Origin: Gemmatimonadaceae bacterium
GTDB taxonomy: Bacteria > Gemmatimonadota > Gemmatimonadetes > Gemmatimonadales > Gemmatimonadaceae
Reading direction: 5' to 3'
DNA: 47,606 bases
Assembly (NCBI GenBank): GCA_025927495.1
Contig: JAICLH010000002.1
Span: 1-47,606 of the forward strand
The position numbers were made by a program, and so were the translations under genes. Of the stretch, positions 25,245 through 34,613 are shown one piece after another. The notes beneath the pieces are model-generated. The model searched no databases and was not told where the DNA came from. It worked only from the letters and a program-made list of their open reading frames with translations. Positions within the stretch are counted from its first letter, which is position 1; the number at the start of each line of letters is the position of its first letter.

Positions 25245-25571
25245 TCACTGCATCTCGAGCACGAGCGAGACGGCCGTGGTCAACTTTTGCCACGCATCCA
25301 TCTCGGCGCCGAGTTGTTTGCGGCCGGCGCGCGTGAGCTCGTAGAACTTGGCGTGCCGGTTGTTGTCCGATGGGCCCCAGCTTGCCTTGATCCAGCCGCG
25401 CCGCTCGAGGCGGTGCAGCGCGGGATAGAGCGAGCCTTGCGGCACATCGAGCATGGCGCGCGACACCTGGCGGAGGCGCTCCGAGATCGCCCATCCGTGC
25501 TGCGGCTGGAGCGAGAGCGCCTTCAAGATCAGGAGATCGAGCGTGCCTTGTGGAAGATCGAGACGGTCCAT
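25245..25571 (-). CDS. PadR family transcriptional repressor (copy 1)
   Basis: The ATG at 25571 (MDRLDLPQGTLDLLILKALS) gives the usual 108-residue PadR; the track's extra 32 residues lie in the promoter and upstream repeat. The winged helix is typical: GWAISERLRQVS, VPQGSLYPALHRLERRGWIKASWG, and KFYELTRAGRKQL. AAGGGGACCCC precedes the start. It ends three bases before the ADOP gene, so both are co-transcribed. PadR proteins of this kind normally repress their own operon, and a perfect 12-bp palindrome overlaps the predicted promoter just upstream (25585-25617). The inducer is unknown. Confidence 0.93.
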   Translation of the reverse strand: MDRLDLPQGTLDLLILKALSLQPQHGWAISERLRQVSRAMLDVPQGSLYPALHRLERRGWIKASWGPSDNNRHAKFYELTRAGRKQLGAEMDAWQKLTTAVSLVLEMQ

Positions 25572-25584
25572 GGGGTCCCCTTGT

Positions 25585-25621
25585 GCTTCTACAGGATAGG
25601 GAGAGTCCTGTAGAAGCGCAA
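25585..25621 (-). promoter_or_regulatory. padR1 promoter with overlapping 12-bp palindromic operator
   Basis: On the minus strand TTGCGC (25621-25616), 17 bp, TATCCT (25598-25593) form a reasonable promoter 22 bp before the padR1 ATG. A perfect inverted repeat, GCTTCTACAGGA and TCCTGTAGAAGC with a 9-bp spacer (25585-25596, 25606-25617), spans from the -35 to the -10. This is the expected geometry for autorepression by PadR. Confidence 0.65.
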
Positions 25622-25644
25622 GAGGATGGGGAAGCGCGCACTGG

Positions 25645-25938
25645 GGCAATTCCCCGTGGTTCGTCATTCGTTGTTCGTGTCGTGCTTTCCTACCCGTCGT
25701 CCGTGTGCGTTGTTCGTGATCAGTGCTTATCCTGGCGAAAATGATGTGACGGAGCTCGCCGGATGACGAACACCGAAGGACGGACTACGGGTTGGAAAGC
25801 ACGCAACGAACAACGACTGACGGACCACTTCCCGCGCCACACTGCGCCTCGGTGATGCGGTCAATCGCTTCGTTAGGCCGGAGACGCTCTCTATATGCCT
25901 GCCGCGAGATGTTTCGTCACCGCGATTTGGACAGGACC
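25645..25938. mobile_element. Inverted-repeat element B, gene-less copy of element A
   Basis: This intergenic copy matches element A on both sides of a missing centre. The left part (25645 to about 25755) is near identical to 4614-4728, including GTGCTTTCCTACCCGTCGTC. The right part (from about 25756) matches 5167-5349, including GCGCCACACTGCGCCTCGGTG in the tail. The arms 25656-25704 and 25780-25828 form an inverted repeat with about six mismatches, closing a roughly 75-nt loop. The four-helix-bundle gene present in A is absent. It is either an internal-deletion derivative or an ancestral empty form. The tail carries one GTTAGGC heptamer (25872) where A has TGAATGAGC. It lies between the padR1 promoter and the 3' end of the CHASE3 kinase. 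Confidence 0.75.
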
Positions 25939-25942
25939 ACGT

Positions 25943-26010
25943 AGGGAAGCGCTGACGCTGGGGGAATGGGGAAGCGCTTCCCTAAGCGCGGGCCAGCGCG
26001 CGCTTCCCTA
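25943..26010. terminator. GGGAAGCGC palindrome cluster at the 3' end of the CHASE3 kinase
   Basis: TAGGGAAGCGC (25942-25952) and GCGCTTCCCTA (26000-26010) are perfect inverse copies, and GGGAAGCGCTTCCC (25969-25982) is a palindrome between them. The kinase stop codon lies in the last arm. The stretch could fold into one long or two short hairpins and stop minus-strand transcription. No T-run is seen. A further GGGGAAGCGC sits at 25628-25637 on the other side of element B. Confidence 0.45.
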
Positions 26011-27708
26011 AAGCTCGCCGCCCGGCAGCACGAGCGTGAACGTCGATCCCACCCCCACCGCGCTCACCACCGTCAAATCGCCGCCCATCGCCCGCGCGAG
26101 ATGGCGGCTGATCGCCAGGCCTAACCCGACGCCCTGCTGGCTGCCGGGCGTCGACTGGCGGTCGATCTGCACGAACGGCTCGAACACGCTGGCCAGCTTC
26201 TCCTCTGGAATCCCGCGGCCCGTGTCCGCGACGCGCACCGCCACCATACGCCGGCCGTTCCTCGGCCCGCGCTCGTGCGCCTGCGACAGCTCGTCGCACA
26301 CGACCTGCACGCTCCCGCCGCTCGCCGTGAACTTGCACGCGTTGCTCAGCAGGTTGAGCAGAATCTGCTGCAGCTTTTCCGCGTCGGCGTGCACCGTGAG
26401 CCCCTCGGTGGCGCCTGCCTCGCGGTACGCGAGCCCTTTGGCGCGCATCTGCGGCGCCATGAGCGCCTCCACGTTCGTCATGACCTCGGCAATCCGGACA
26501 TCGCCTAACTGCAGATCCAGGCGTCCGGCCTCGATGCGCGCCAGATTCAGGATGTCGTTGATCAACGACAACAGATGCTGGCCGCTCTTCTTGATGCGCG
26601 CGAGATCCTGGCGTTGGGCATCGGTCACCGGGCCGCGCAGCTCCATGGCCAGGAGATCCACGTAGCCGCTGATGGCGTTGAGCGGTGTGCGCAGCTCGTG
26701 ACTCATGGTCGCCAGAAACTCCGACTTGGCCGCACTCGCCGTCTCGGCGGCCTGACGCGCCGCCTGCACCACCTGTCGCTCCTGCTCGAGATCGAGCACG
26801 ACGCGCTCGAGCTCGACGTTCACCGTGTGCAGGTCCTCGTTCGCATGCGTCAATGCCTCCGACTGCATTTCCAGCTCCGTCGCCTGCTCCTGGAGATGAT
26901 GCTGCTGTTGTTCCATCTCGAGCGCTTGCTCCTGCAACTGCTGGTTCTGGACCTCGAGCTCCTCCGCCTGTTGCTCGAGCCGCGCGTTCGAGAGATCCAG
27001 GTCGCGGCTCAGGCGCTCCTGCGAGGCGGCGTGGCGCGACAGCAACGTGTTCACCAACACCGCGACCAGCACCTCGACGATCGTGCCGAAGATGAGCACC
27101 CACTTGATGATGCCCGCCAAGCGCATCTCCCGCGCCGCTCGCGCCGCGAGGAGTGTTGTCTCGCGCTCTTCCATCGAGGCTGCGACGGCACGCGCCGCGT
27201 CCATGAACCGTTTGCCGCGACCGCTCTCGACGATCGCGACCGCCGAATCGCGCTGGCCAACACGGGCCATCCGGATGGTGGTATCGATGTCGGCGAACTT
27301 GTGGGCGCTGAGTGCGGCGAGCGTGTCGAGCCGCATCAGTTGCGCCGGCCGACCCGCGAGCAACGCGCGCAGCGAGTCCAAAGCGACCGTCGCGTCGCGC
27401 TCGGCTGCGAGGTAGGGCTCCAGATAATCGCCGCGGCCCGTCAGCAAATACCCGCGCTGCCCGGTTTCGGCGTCCGTTATGCGGGCGAGCACGCGTTCCA
27501 CCTGTTCGATCACCCGGTGGGTGTGTGCCACGTCTGCACGATCTCGCACCTGTGCCTGGAGGCCCGCGTAGACGAGTCCGGCGAACACCAGCACGACGAC
27601 GCCAGGGCCCAGGACCGCCGCCACATGTTGGGCCCGCGACCACTCCGTGAGGCGCGCGGCCAGGCGGCGCCGCCGGGGTGTCGTATGCTCATTCGTCGCC
27701 ATCGACAC
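26008..27708 (-). CDS. CHASE3-type membrane sensor histidine kinase
   Basis: This 566-residue protein has a first membrane helix at 29-49, a CHASE3-like extracytoplasmic domain at about 55-195 (ITDAETGQRGYLLTGRGDYLEPY), a second helix at 198-222, and a long glutamine/glutamate-rich coiled coil at 225-330. Then come HisKA with phospho-acceptor H337 (MSHELRTPLNAISGY) and HATPase_c with NLLSNACKFT, VADTGRGIPEEKLASVFEPF and GVGLGLAISRHLARAMGG. It senses an unknown periplasmic or membrane cue and passes phosphate to a response regulator not encoded in this window. ATG 27702 is an alternative start. The kinase core closely resembles that of the PAS kinase at 28339, suggesting duplication. Confidence 0.92.
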   Translation of the reverse strand: MSMATNEHTTPRRRRLAARLTEWSRAQHVAAVLGPGVVVLVFAGLVYAGLQAQVRDRADVAHTHRVIEQVERVLARITDAETGQRGYLLTGRGDYLEPYLAAERDATVALDSLRALLAGRPAQLMRLDTLAALSAHKFADIDTTIRMARVGQRDSAVAIVESGRGKRFMDAARAVAASMEERETTLLAARAAREMRLAGIIKWVLIFGTIVEVLVAVLVNTLLSRHAASQERLSRDLDLSNARLEQQAEELEVQNQQLQEQALEMEQQQHHLQEQATELEMQSEALTHANEDLHTVNVELERVVLDLEQERQVVQAARQAAETASAAKSEFLATMSHELRTPLNAISGYVDLLAMELRGPVTDAQRQDLARIKKSGQHLLSLINDILNLARIEAGRLDLQLGDVRIAEVMTNVEALMAPQMRAKGLAYREAGATEGLTVHADAEKLQQILLNLLSNACKFTASGGSVQVVCDELSQAHERGPRNGRRMVAVRVADTGRGIPEEKLASVFEPFVQIDRQSTPGSQQGVGLGLAISRHLARAMGGDLTVVSAVGVGSTFTLVLPGGEL

Positions 27709-27756
27709 GCAAAAAAACCTACGATGGGGTCACTCCGCCGCAAGAGAGTACCGTGA

Positions 27757-28161
27757 CAAACCGCCCGGCCGTCGAGTAGAGCATCGGTCCTCTTCCTGTC
27801 GTACGGACGCGCTTCGCGCAACTCCCAGAGTCTGCGACGAGCGGCGATACGATTCGGGCTGGCGCTGATTCCTATCGGCCTCTCTCACATCTTCTATCCG
27901 GCTCAAACCGCGTCGCTCGTCCCGGCATGGCTTCCATTTCATCGCGGTTGCGCCTATTTCACCGGTGCAGCACAGCTCGCGCCGGACCTCGGGGATGTCT
28001 TCTCGGTCGTACCGGCGTTGGCGGCGACGCTCGAAGTTGCGGTGCCCACCGTCTTTACCATCCTGGTGTGGGTGCCCGGTCTCTTTCCCGCGCACACCGG
28101 CCGTCCACAGTGGACAGCTGTGACGACATCGAGCATGATCACGGCCGGCGCGTGGGGGTGA
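27757..28161 (+). pseudogene. DoxX-like small membrane protein remnant without a start codon
   Basis: The frame 27757-28161 is open but absent from the ORF track because it has no ATG, GTG or TTG start. From 27850 it reads RFGLALIPIGLSHIFYPAQT, ASLVPAWLPFHRGCAYFTGA, then VPTVFTILVWVPGLFP and QWTAVTTSSMITAGAWG before TGA. This is the pattern of four-helix DoxX-like (DUF4267-type) proteins, which usually have a longer N-terminal helix and end about ten residues later (VVADSY-like). I infer a decayed gene that lost its start and C-terminal tip; a non-standard start is possible. It sits between the divergent kinases. Confidence 0.6.
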
Positions 28162-28338
28162 CCGCGAGTCTGATCTCGGGTGATGGTGCCCAAGGTGCTG
28201 ACTTGGCGCTCTATCAAGCCGGTCGGTGGCCGCGTTCTTGCTCGCGTTTCCGGCGACGCCCGCGGGTCAGCTTCGCCAGCCCAAACTCTCGGTAGCAATG
28301 ACCGTGCTCAGCAGTAACGGCAGCAGGTAAAGGACGGC

Positions 28339-30081
<1,743 letters not shown>

Positions 30082-30082
30082 G

Positions 30083-30102
30083 GCGCGCGCGAGCCCGCGC
30101 GC
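30083..30102. terminator. GC-only hairpin between convergent kinase and reductase genes
   Basis: GCGCGCG (30083-30089) and CGCGCGC (30096-30102) can pair across a 6-nt loop in the 34-bp convergent gap. No T-run follows, so intrinsic termination is only a possibility. Confidence 0.3.
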
Positions 30103-30115
30103 TCCCTCCCTCCCG

Positions 30116-30769
30116 TTAGGCCTTTCGTTCCCTCCGCCATTCCAACCGATACGCCAACGCAGGCCCCCGCGTTCCCTCGTACGCGAGCTGCGCCATGAGC
30201 AGCGTGAACGGCTCCGTGTATCGCGCAATCCGGAGGGGCCCGGCATCGACCGGCTCGAATCCCACATCGCGAATCAGACGCGCTGCCGTCTTCTTTGCGC
30301 CGGCGTCGTCACCACAGTAGACGAGGCTCGGTCGCTTCCTGCTCCGGCGTCCGCTGAAGACAGTGAACAGGACTTCGCTCGGTACCGTGCTGAACGCCGA
30401 TACGACACGCGCCTTCGGCACCTTCTTCGCCAAAGTTTCCGAGCCCGACGACGTGTGTGCAACAACCAACGTCGTGTCATCGGCGTTCATGGGGAGCGAG
30501 CAGCTCACGATGACCTTTCCGGACACGTCGCCCGCCTTCTCGAGAACGTCGCTCACGCGTGACCAATGCACCGCGAGGAGCAAAGCATCCGCGGATTCCG
30601 CCGCCTCTGCCGGCGTACCGGATCGGGCGCCGTGTCCGGCGCTCTGCGCCAAGCGGTCGAGCTTGCGCTGATCGTGCGAGTAGCTGAACACGACGTGGTG
30701 ACCGACGCGGGCGAAGATGGTGCCGAGCTTGGCTCCCATCAAACCTGAGCCGAGTATGCCGATGCGCAT
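30116..30769 (-). CDS. NADPH-dependent F420 reductase / NAD(P)-binding family protein
   Basis: The ATG at 30769 (MRIGILGSGLMGAKLGTIFA) gives 217 residues; the track's N-terminal 58 extra residues lie upstream. GILGSGLMGAKLGTIFARVGHHVVFSYSHD is a Rossmann dinucleotide-binding fold of the F420-dependent NADP reductase/ProC-like family. ADALLLAVHWSRVSDVL and GKVIVSCSLPM continue the fold, and VVSAFSTVPSEVLF and YCGDDAGAKKTAARLIRDVGFEPVDAGPL match the NpdG-like C-terminal part. It probably transfers hydride between NADP(H) and a flavin or deazaflavin partner; use of F420 itself is unproven. It stands alone between the PAS kinase and padR2, and its promoter region faces padR2. Confidence 0.85.
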   Translation of the reverse strand: MRIGILGSGLMGAKLGTIFARVGHHVVFSYSHDQRKLDRLAQSAGHGARSGTPAEAAESADALLLAVHWSRVSDVLEKAGDVSGKVIVSCSLPMNADDTTLVVAHTSSGSETLAKKVPKARVVSAFSTVPSEVLFTVFSGRRSRKRPSLVYCGDDAGAKKTAARLIRDVGFEPVDAGPLRIARYTEPFTLLMAQLAYEGTRGPALAYRLEWRRERKA

Positions 30770-30936
30770 CCGTTTCTCCGTTGCCAGGTATGAGCGAAGC
30801 CTTCGATGGCAATCGCCGCGCCGTCGGCGACGATCCTCTCGATCGCTCCAGGCATCCTTGTAGATATCCTTTGAACGCTGTTTGCTGGACCCCGCGGCGC
30901 CGGACGACTGCTCTTCCCATCGACCATCGACTGGTA

Positions 30937-30989
30937 TTGACAACTTTGGCCGGTCACGCGATCCTTCCCATCGTCTATCGATAGGAAGG
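30937..30989 (+). promoter_or_regulatory. padR2 promoter and inverted-repeat operator
   Basis: TTGACA (30937-30942), 17 bp, GATCCT (30960-30965) suggest a promoter. Immediately downstream CCTTCCCATCG (30963-30973) and CGATAGGAAGG (30979-30989) form an 11-bp inverted repeat with one mismatch and a 5-bp spacer. The right arm contains GGAAGG, the likely ribosome-binding site 10 bp before the padR2 ATG. Binding by PadR2 would block both transcription and leader access. Confidence 0.5.
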
Positions 30990-30999
30990 CCGCACGCAC

Positions 31000-31329
31000 A
31001 TGCAGACCGCCGCCGAGCTCCTGCCGGGAACGCTGGATCTCATCGTACTGCGCACGCTCGTTCGGGGGCCCATGCACGGCTACGGTATCGCGCAGCGCGT
31101 GAAGGAGATCTCGAAGGACGTGCTGCACGTAGGCGAGAGCTCGCTCTACCCTGCGCTCCAGCGCCTGCTGCTCGACGGATACGTGAAGGCGGAATGGGGT
31201 GCGTCCGAGAACAATCGGCGAGCGCGCTTCTACACGCTCACGGCGGCGGGGCGGCGTCAGCTCGCCACTGAGCGCGAGGAGTTCGAGCGGATCATCGGCG
31301 CCATCCACGCGGTTTTGCGGTTCGCCTGA
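31000..31329 (+). CDS. PadR family transcriptional repressor (copy 2)
   Basis: This 109-residue PadR protein has the typical winged helix: LLPGTLDLIVLRTLVRGPMHGYGIAQRVKEIS, VGESSLYPALQRLLLDGYVKAEWG, and RARFYTLTAAGRRQLATEREEFERI. It precedes an ADOP permease by seven bases, repeating the arrangement of copy 1. It should repress its own operon at the inverted repeat 30963-30989. The two PadR proteins differ enough in the recognition helix and in operator sequence that they probably control their own modules separately. Confidence 0.93.
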   Translation: MQTAAELLPGTLDLIVLRTLVRGPMHGYGIAQRVKEISKDVLHVGESSLYPALQRLLLDGYVKAEWGASENNRRARFYTLTAAGRRQLATEREEFERIIGAIHAVLRFA

Positions 31330-31336
31330 GGTCGCC

Positions 31337-34018
31337 ATGCGCGTGCTCCGTCGTTTCGCCCACTGGATCCGGTCGCGCGGCCATCGTACCGAGCTGGACG
31401 ATGAGCTCGCGTTTCACCGCGAGATGGTGGAGCGCGATCTCGTGTCGCGCGGATGGACACCGGACTCGGCGCGTGTCGCCGCGCGGCGCGCGATGGGCAA
31501 CGAGACACTGAGCCGTGAGGAGGCGCGGTCGGTGTGGGTCTGGTGGTGGCTCGACGCGCTGCGCCAGGACGCCGCCTACACGGTGCGCAGCCTCCGCAAG
31601 AGTCCCGGCTTCACGGCCGCCGTCGTGCTCACGCTTGCGTTAGGCCTAGGCGCCAATGCCGCGATGTTCGCGGTGGTCGATCGGATCCTGTTTCGCGCAC
31701 CACCGCGGATGATCGACCCGGCCTCGGCGCACCGCACGTACCTGTATCGCACATCGGAAGGCATCGAGGCCGAGCGCAGCGGCCAGTACGTGCGCTACAC
31801 CGACCTCGCGCGGTGGACGTCGTCCTTCTCGCACATCGCGGCGGTCGAGGAACGGGCCCTGCCCGTGGGCACCGGTGATGCCACGCGCGAGCTGCCCATC
31901 GGCATCGTTACCGCGAGCTTCTTCGCGTTCTTCGACGCGCCGCCTGCGTTAGGCCGTTATTTCACGCCGGCCGAAGACACGCCGCCGGTCGGGGCAGCGG
32001 TAGCGGTGCTCACCGACGCGGCGTGGAAGACGCGGTATGGCGGACGGCGCGACGTGATCGGGTCCCCCATCACGATCGGGCCCACGCGCTTCACGATCAT
32101 CGGCGTCGCCCCTTCCGGCTTCGCGGGACTCTGGCCCGAGCGGCCGCCGGCGGCGTTCATCCCGGTCACCGCCTTCGGCCCGATGGACGGCGCGAGCACC
32201 TGGTGGTCATCATATGGTCATGCCATTGGCATCACGACGATCGTGCGCCGGAAGGCAGGCGTCAGCGTCGCGGCCGCGACCGCGGATCTCACCACCGCGC
32301 TCCGGCGGAGCTATCAGCATCAGATCGACGTCGAGGAGCCGAGTGCGGGCTTGACTCTGGCGTCGCTGCGGCCGCGTGCCGTGGTCGCGTCGATCCTGAG
32401 CGAGCGGGGTCCCGAAGCGTCGAGCTTCTCGCGTGTCGCGCTCTGGTTGTCGGGCGTCGCACTCATCGTCCTGCTCATCGCGTGCGCCAACGTGGCCAAC
32501 CTGCTCCTCGCGCGCAGCCTGCAGCGCCGGCGCGAGATCGCCGTGCGCATTGCGTTAGGCGTAAGCCGCGCGCGCCTCACGTCGCAGCTGATCCTCGAGG
32601 GCGTGCTGCTCGCGATCCTGGCCGGCGTGGCCGGCGTCGTGAGCGCCGCGTGGACGAGCTCGGCCATGCAACGGGTCTTTCTGCCTAACGACGTCTCGCC
32701 GGCGGTGCTCACCGACCCGCGCACGATCGCCTTGGCGATCGCCATCGCGCTCGTCGTCGGCATCGCGACGGGCATCGTGCCCGCGCTCCAGACCGGCCGC
32801 CGCAGCCTCACCGCCGACCTGAAAGCCGGCGCGCGCGAGGGCACGTATCAGCACGCACGTCTGCGCGGTGCGCTCCTCATCGCCCAAGGCGCCTTGTCGG
32901 TGCTGCTCCTGGTCGGCGCGGGGCTCTTCGTCCGCAGCCTGCGCAACGTACGCCATGTGCCGCTCGGCTACGATGCGAAGCCGGTCCTGGTGGTGGACCT
33001 CAACATGCGCGGGGTGGCGCTCGACAGCGCGCGCCTCGCCGCTCTCGACGAGCGCCTCCTCTCGGCGTCGTTAGGCATGGCGGGCGTCGAACACGCCACG
33101 CTCATGAAGACCACCCCCTTCGAGGGAATCATGTCGACCGCCCTGTTCGTCGCCGGTATCGACTCCGTCGACCGGCTCGGCGAGTTCGACCTGAACGGCG
33201 TGTCGCCCGACTATTTCGCGACGATGGGGACGCGCATCCTGCGCGGACGCGGGTTCGTACCGGCAGATGGACCGCGCTCGGCGCCGGTCATGATCGTGGG
33301 GGCGTCGATGGCGCGGGCCCTGTGGCCGCACGTGGACCCAATCGGAAAATGCGTTCGGCTCGCGGTGGCCGATGCGCCCTGCACCACCGTTGTCGGCGTC
33401 GCGCAGGACGTACACATGCACAGCGTCGGCGACGAGAGCGGCTACTACTTCTACTATCTACCGGCCGCGCAGATGACGCCGGACAACACGGGACTGTTCG
33501 TACGCGGGCGCGACCCCGCGCAACTCGCCGCGCCGCTCCGGAGCCGCCTGCAAACCGAGATGCCAGGCGCGTCGTATGTCACGGTGCGACCTTTGTCGGA
33601 GGTGGTGGGCGACCAGCAGCGCTCGTGGGAGGTTGGCGCCGAGGCGTTCTCTGCGTTAGGCGCGCTGGCGTTGGGCATGGCGGCGCTGGGCCTGTACAGC
33701 GTGATCGCCTACGGGGTGGTCCAACGAAAGCACGAGTTGGGCGTGCGCCTTGCCCTCGGGGCGCGGGGCGCCGACATCACCCGGCTCGTGGTCGGCGAGA
33801 GCCTCCGCGTCGCGCTCCTCGGCCTCGCGATCGGCGCCGGCGCGAGCCTCGGTGCCGCGCACTGGATCGCGCCACTGTTGTTTGAGGAATCGCCGCACGA
33901 CCCCGTCGTGTTCGGGTTGACCGGGCTGGTGCTGATCGCGGCCGCCATCGCCGCGAGCTGGCTGCCGGCACGCCGCGCCGCGCGCATGGACCCCACTACC
34001 GCACTGCAGGCTGGATGA
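31337..34018 (+). CDS. ADOP-type ABC transporter permease (MacB-PCD/FtsX, copy 2)
   Basis: The ATG at 31337 (MRVLRRFAHWIRSRG) gives 893 residues, the same length as copy 1. It has the prefix domain (ELDDELAFHREMVERDLVSRGWTPDSARVAARRAMG), the first membrane helix (SPGFTAAVVLTLALGLGANAAMFAVVD), paired MacB-type periplasmic domains, and FtsX blocks REIAVRIALGVSRARLTSQLI and KHELGVRLALGARGADITRLVV. By eye it is perhaps 40-50 percent identical to copy 1, with shared segments such as ASFFxFFDAxPALGR and TRYGGRRDV. It is an orphan permease without a local ATPase. The stop overlaps the start of a cupredoxin lipoprotein (ATGA), which links this copy to a periplasmic copper or redox protein. Confidence 0.94.
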   Translation: MRVLRRFAHWIRSRGHRTELDDELAFHREMVERDLVSRGWTPDSARVAARRAMGNETLSREEARSVWVWWWLDALRQDAAYTVRSLRKSPGFTAAVVLTLALGLGANAAMFAVVDRILFRAPPRMIDPASAHRTYLYRTSEGIEAERSGQYVRYTDLARWTSSFSHIAAVEERALPVGTGDATRELPIGIVTASFFAFFDAPPALGRYFTPAEDTPPVGAAVAVLTDAAWKTRYGGRRDVIGSPITIGPTRFTIIGVAPSGFAGLWPERPPAAFIPVTAFGPMDGASTWWSSYGHAIGITTIVRRKAGVSVAAATADLTTALRRSYQHQIDVEEPSAGLTLASLRPRAVVASILSERGPEASSFSRVALWLSGVALIVLLIACANVANLLLARSLQRRREIAVRIALGVSRARLTSQLILEGVLLAILAGVAGVVSAAWTSSAMQRVFLPNDVSPAVLTDPRTIALAIAIALVVGIATGIVPALQTGRRSLTADLKAGAREGTYQHARLRGALLIAQGALSVLLLVGAGLFVRSLRNVRHVPLGYDAKPVLVVDLNMRGVALDSARLAALDERLLSASLGMAGVEHATLMKTTPFEGIMSTALFVAGIDSVDRLGEFDLNGVSPDYFATMGTRILRGRGFVPADGPRSAPVMIVGASMARALWPHVDPIGKCVRLAVADAPCTTVVGVAQDVHMHSVGDESGYYFYYLPAAQMTPDNTGLFVRGRDPAQLAAPLRSRLQTEMPGASYVTVRPLSEVVGDQQRSWEVGAEAFSALGALALGMAALGLYSVIAYGVVQRKHELGVRLALGARGADITRLVVGESLRVALLGLAIGAGASLGAAHWIAPLLFEESPHDPVVFGLTGLVLIAAAIAASWLPARRAARMDPTTALQAG

Positions 34019-34545
34019 TCAGCAGACGACAACATCCCTCCGGACGGCGCGGGCTGCTCGTCGCCGTGATGCTTGCTGCCGCGACCGCCTGCGCCGGCGC
34101 GCGCGGCACGCGTGCGGCCAACGAACGTCCGTACACGCCGCGCGCACGGACCATCACGATCACTACCGTCCCGCTGTTGGTACGGGAACAGCAACGCGTC
34201 TTTCCATTCCTAACGAAGGACTTCGCCAAGGGCGGCGTCCTCGATGGGAAAGAAGTCTATGCGTTCTCGCCGTCCACGGTCACCGTCGCGGAAGGCGACA
34301 CCATCCACTTCGTGTTCATTAATCCGGAAGACGACATTCACTCGTTTGTGCTCCCCGATTTCGCGGTCTCACTGCCCGCCCAACACACCACCGAAGCGAC
34401 CTACGTTGCCAAGCACGCGGGAATCTTTCCATTCACGTGCGCGATTCAATCGCACCTGCCGATGATGTGGGGGCAGCTCGTCGTCCTGTCAGGCGCGACG
34501 ATGACGGCGCGGCTGCCGTCCACGGAAAGGGATGGTGCGCGCTGA
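34015..34545 (+). CDS. Cupredoxin-domain lipoprotein
   Basis: This 176-residue protein has a positive N terminus, a hydrophobic stretch and the lipobox-like LAAATAC, so it is probably an exported lipoprotein. The C-terminal half is a type-1 copper fold: VTVAEGDTIHFVFINPEDDIHSFVLPDF supplies the first histidine, and FTCAIQSHLPMMWGQLVV supplies Cys, His and Met. It should bind one copper and carry electrons or metal in the periplasm. Translational coupling to ADOP copy 2 is unusual and suggests a shared envelope function. An alternative is a nitrous-oxide-reductase/cytochrome-oxidase subunit II-like copper domain. A strong hairpin follows the gene. Confidence 0.85.
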   Translation: MISRRQHPSGRRGLLVAVMLAAATACAGARGTRAANERPYTPRARTITITTVPLLVREQQRVFPFLTKDFAKGGVLDGKEVYAFSPSTVTVAEGDTIHFVFINPEDDIHSFVLPDFAVSLPAQHTTEATYVAKHAGIFPFTCAIQSHLPMMWGQLVVLSGATMTARLPSTERDGAR

Positions 34546-34551
34546 CGCCGC

Positions 34552-34589
34552 GCGTGATGGGCTTCGCCGCTCCGGGAAGCCCATCACGC
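34552..34589. terminator. Bidirectional hairpin terminator between cupredoxin and ankyrin genes
   Basis: GCGTGATGGGCTTC (34552-34565) and GAAGCCCATCACGC (34576-34589) are perfect 14-bp inverse copies with a 10-nt loop. They lie in the 68-bp gap between convergent genes. There is no clear T-run, but position and stem strength fit a terminator for both strands. Confidence 0.7.
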
Positions 34590-34613
34590 ACGAGCCGTGG
34601 CGCGCTGCCCCGC

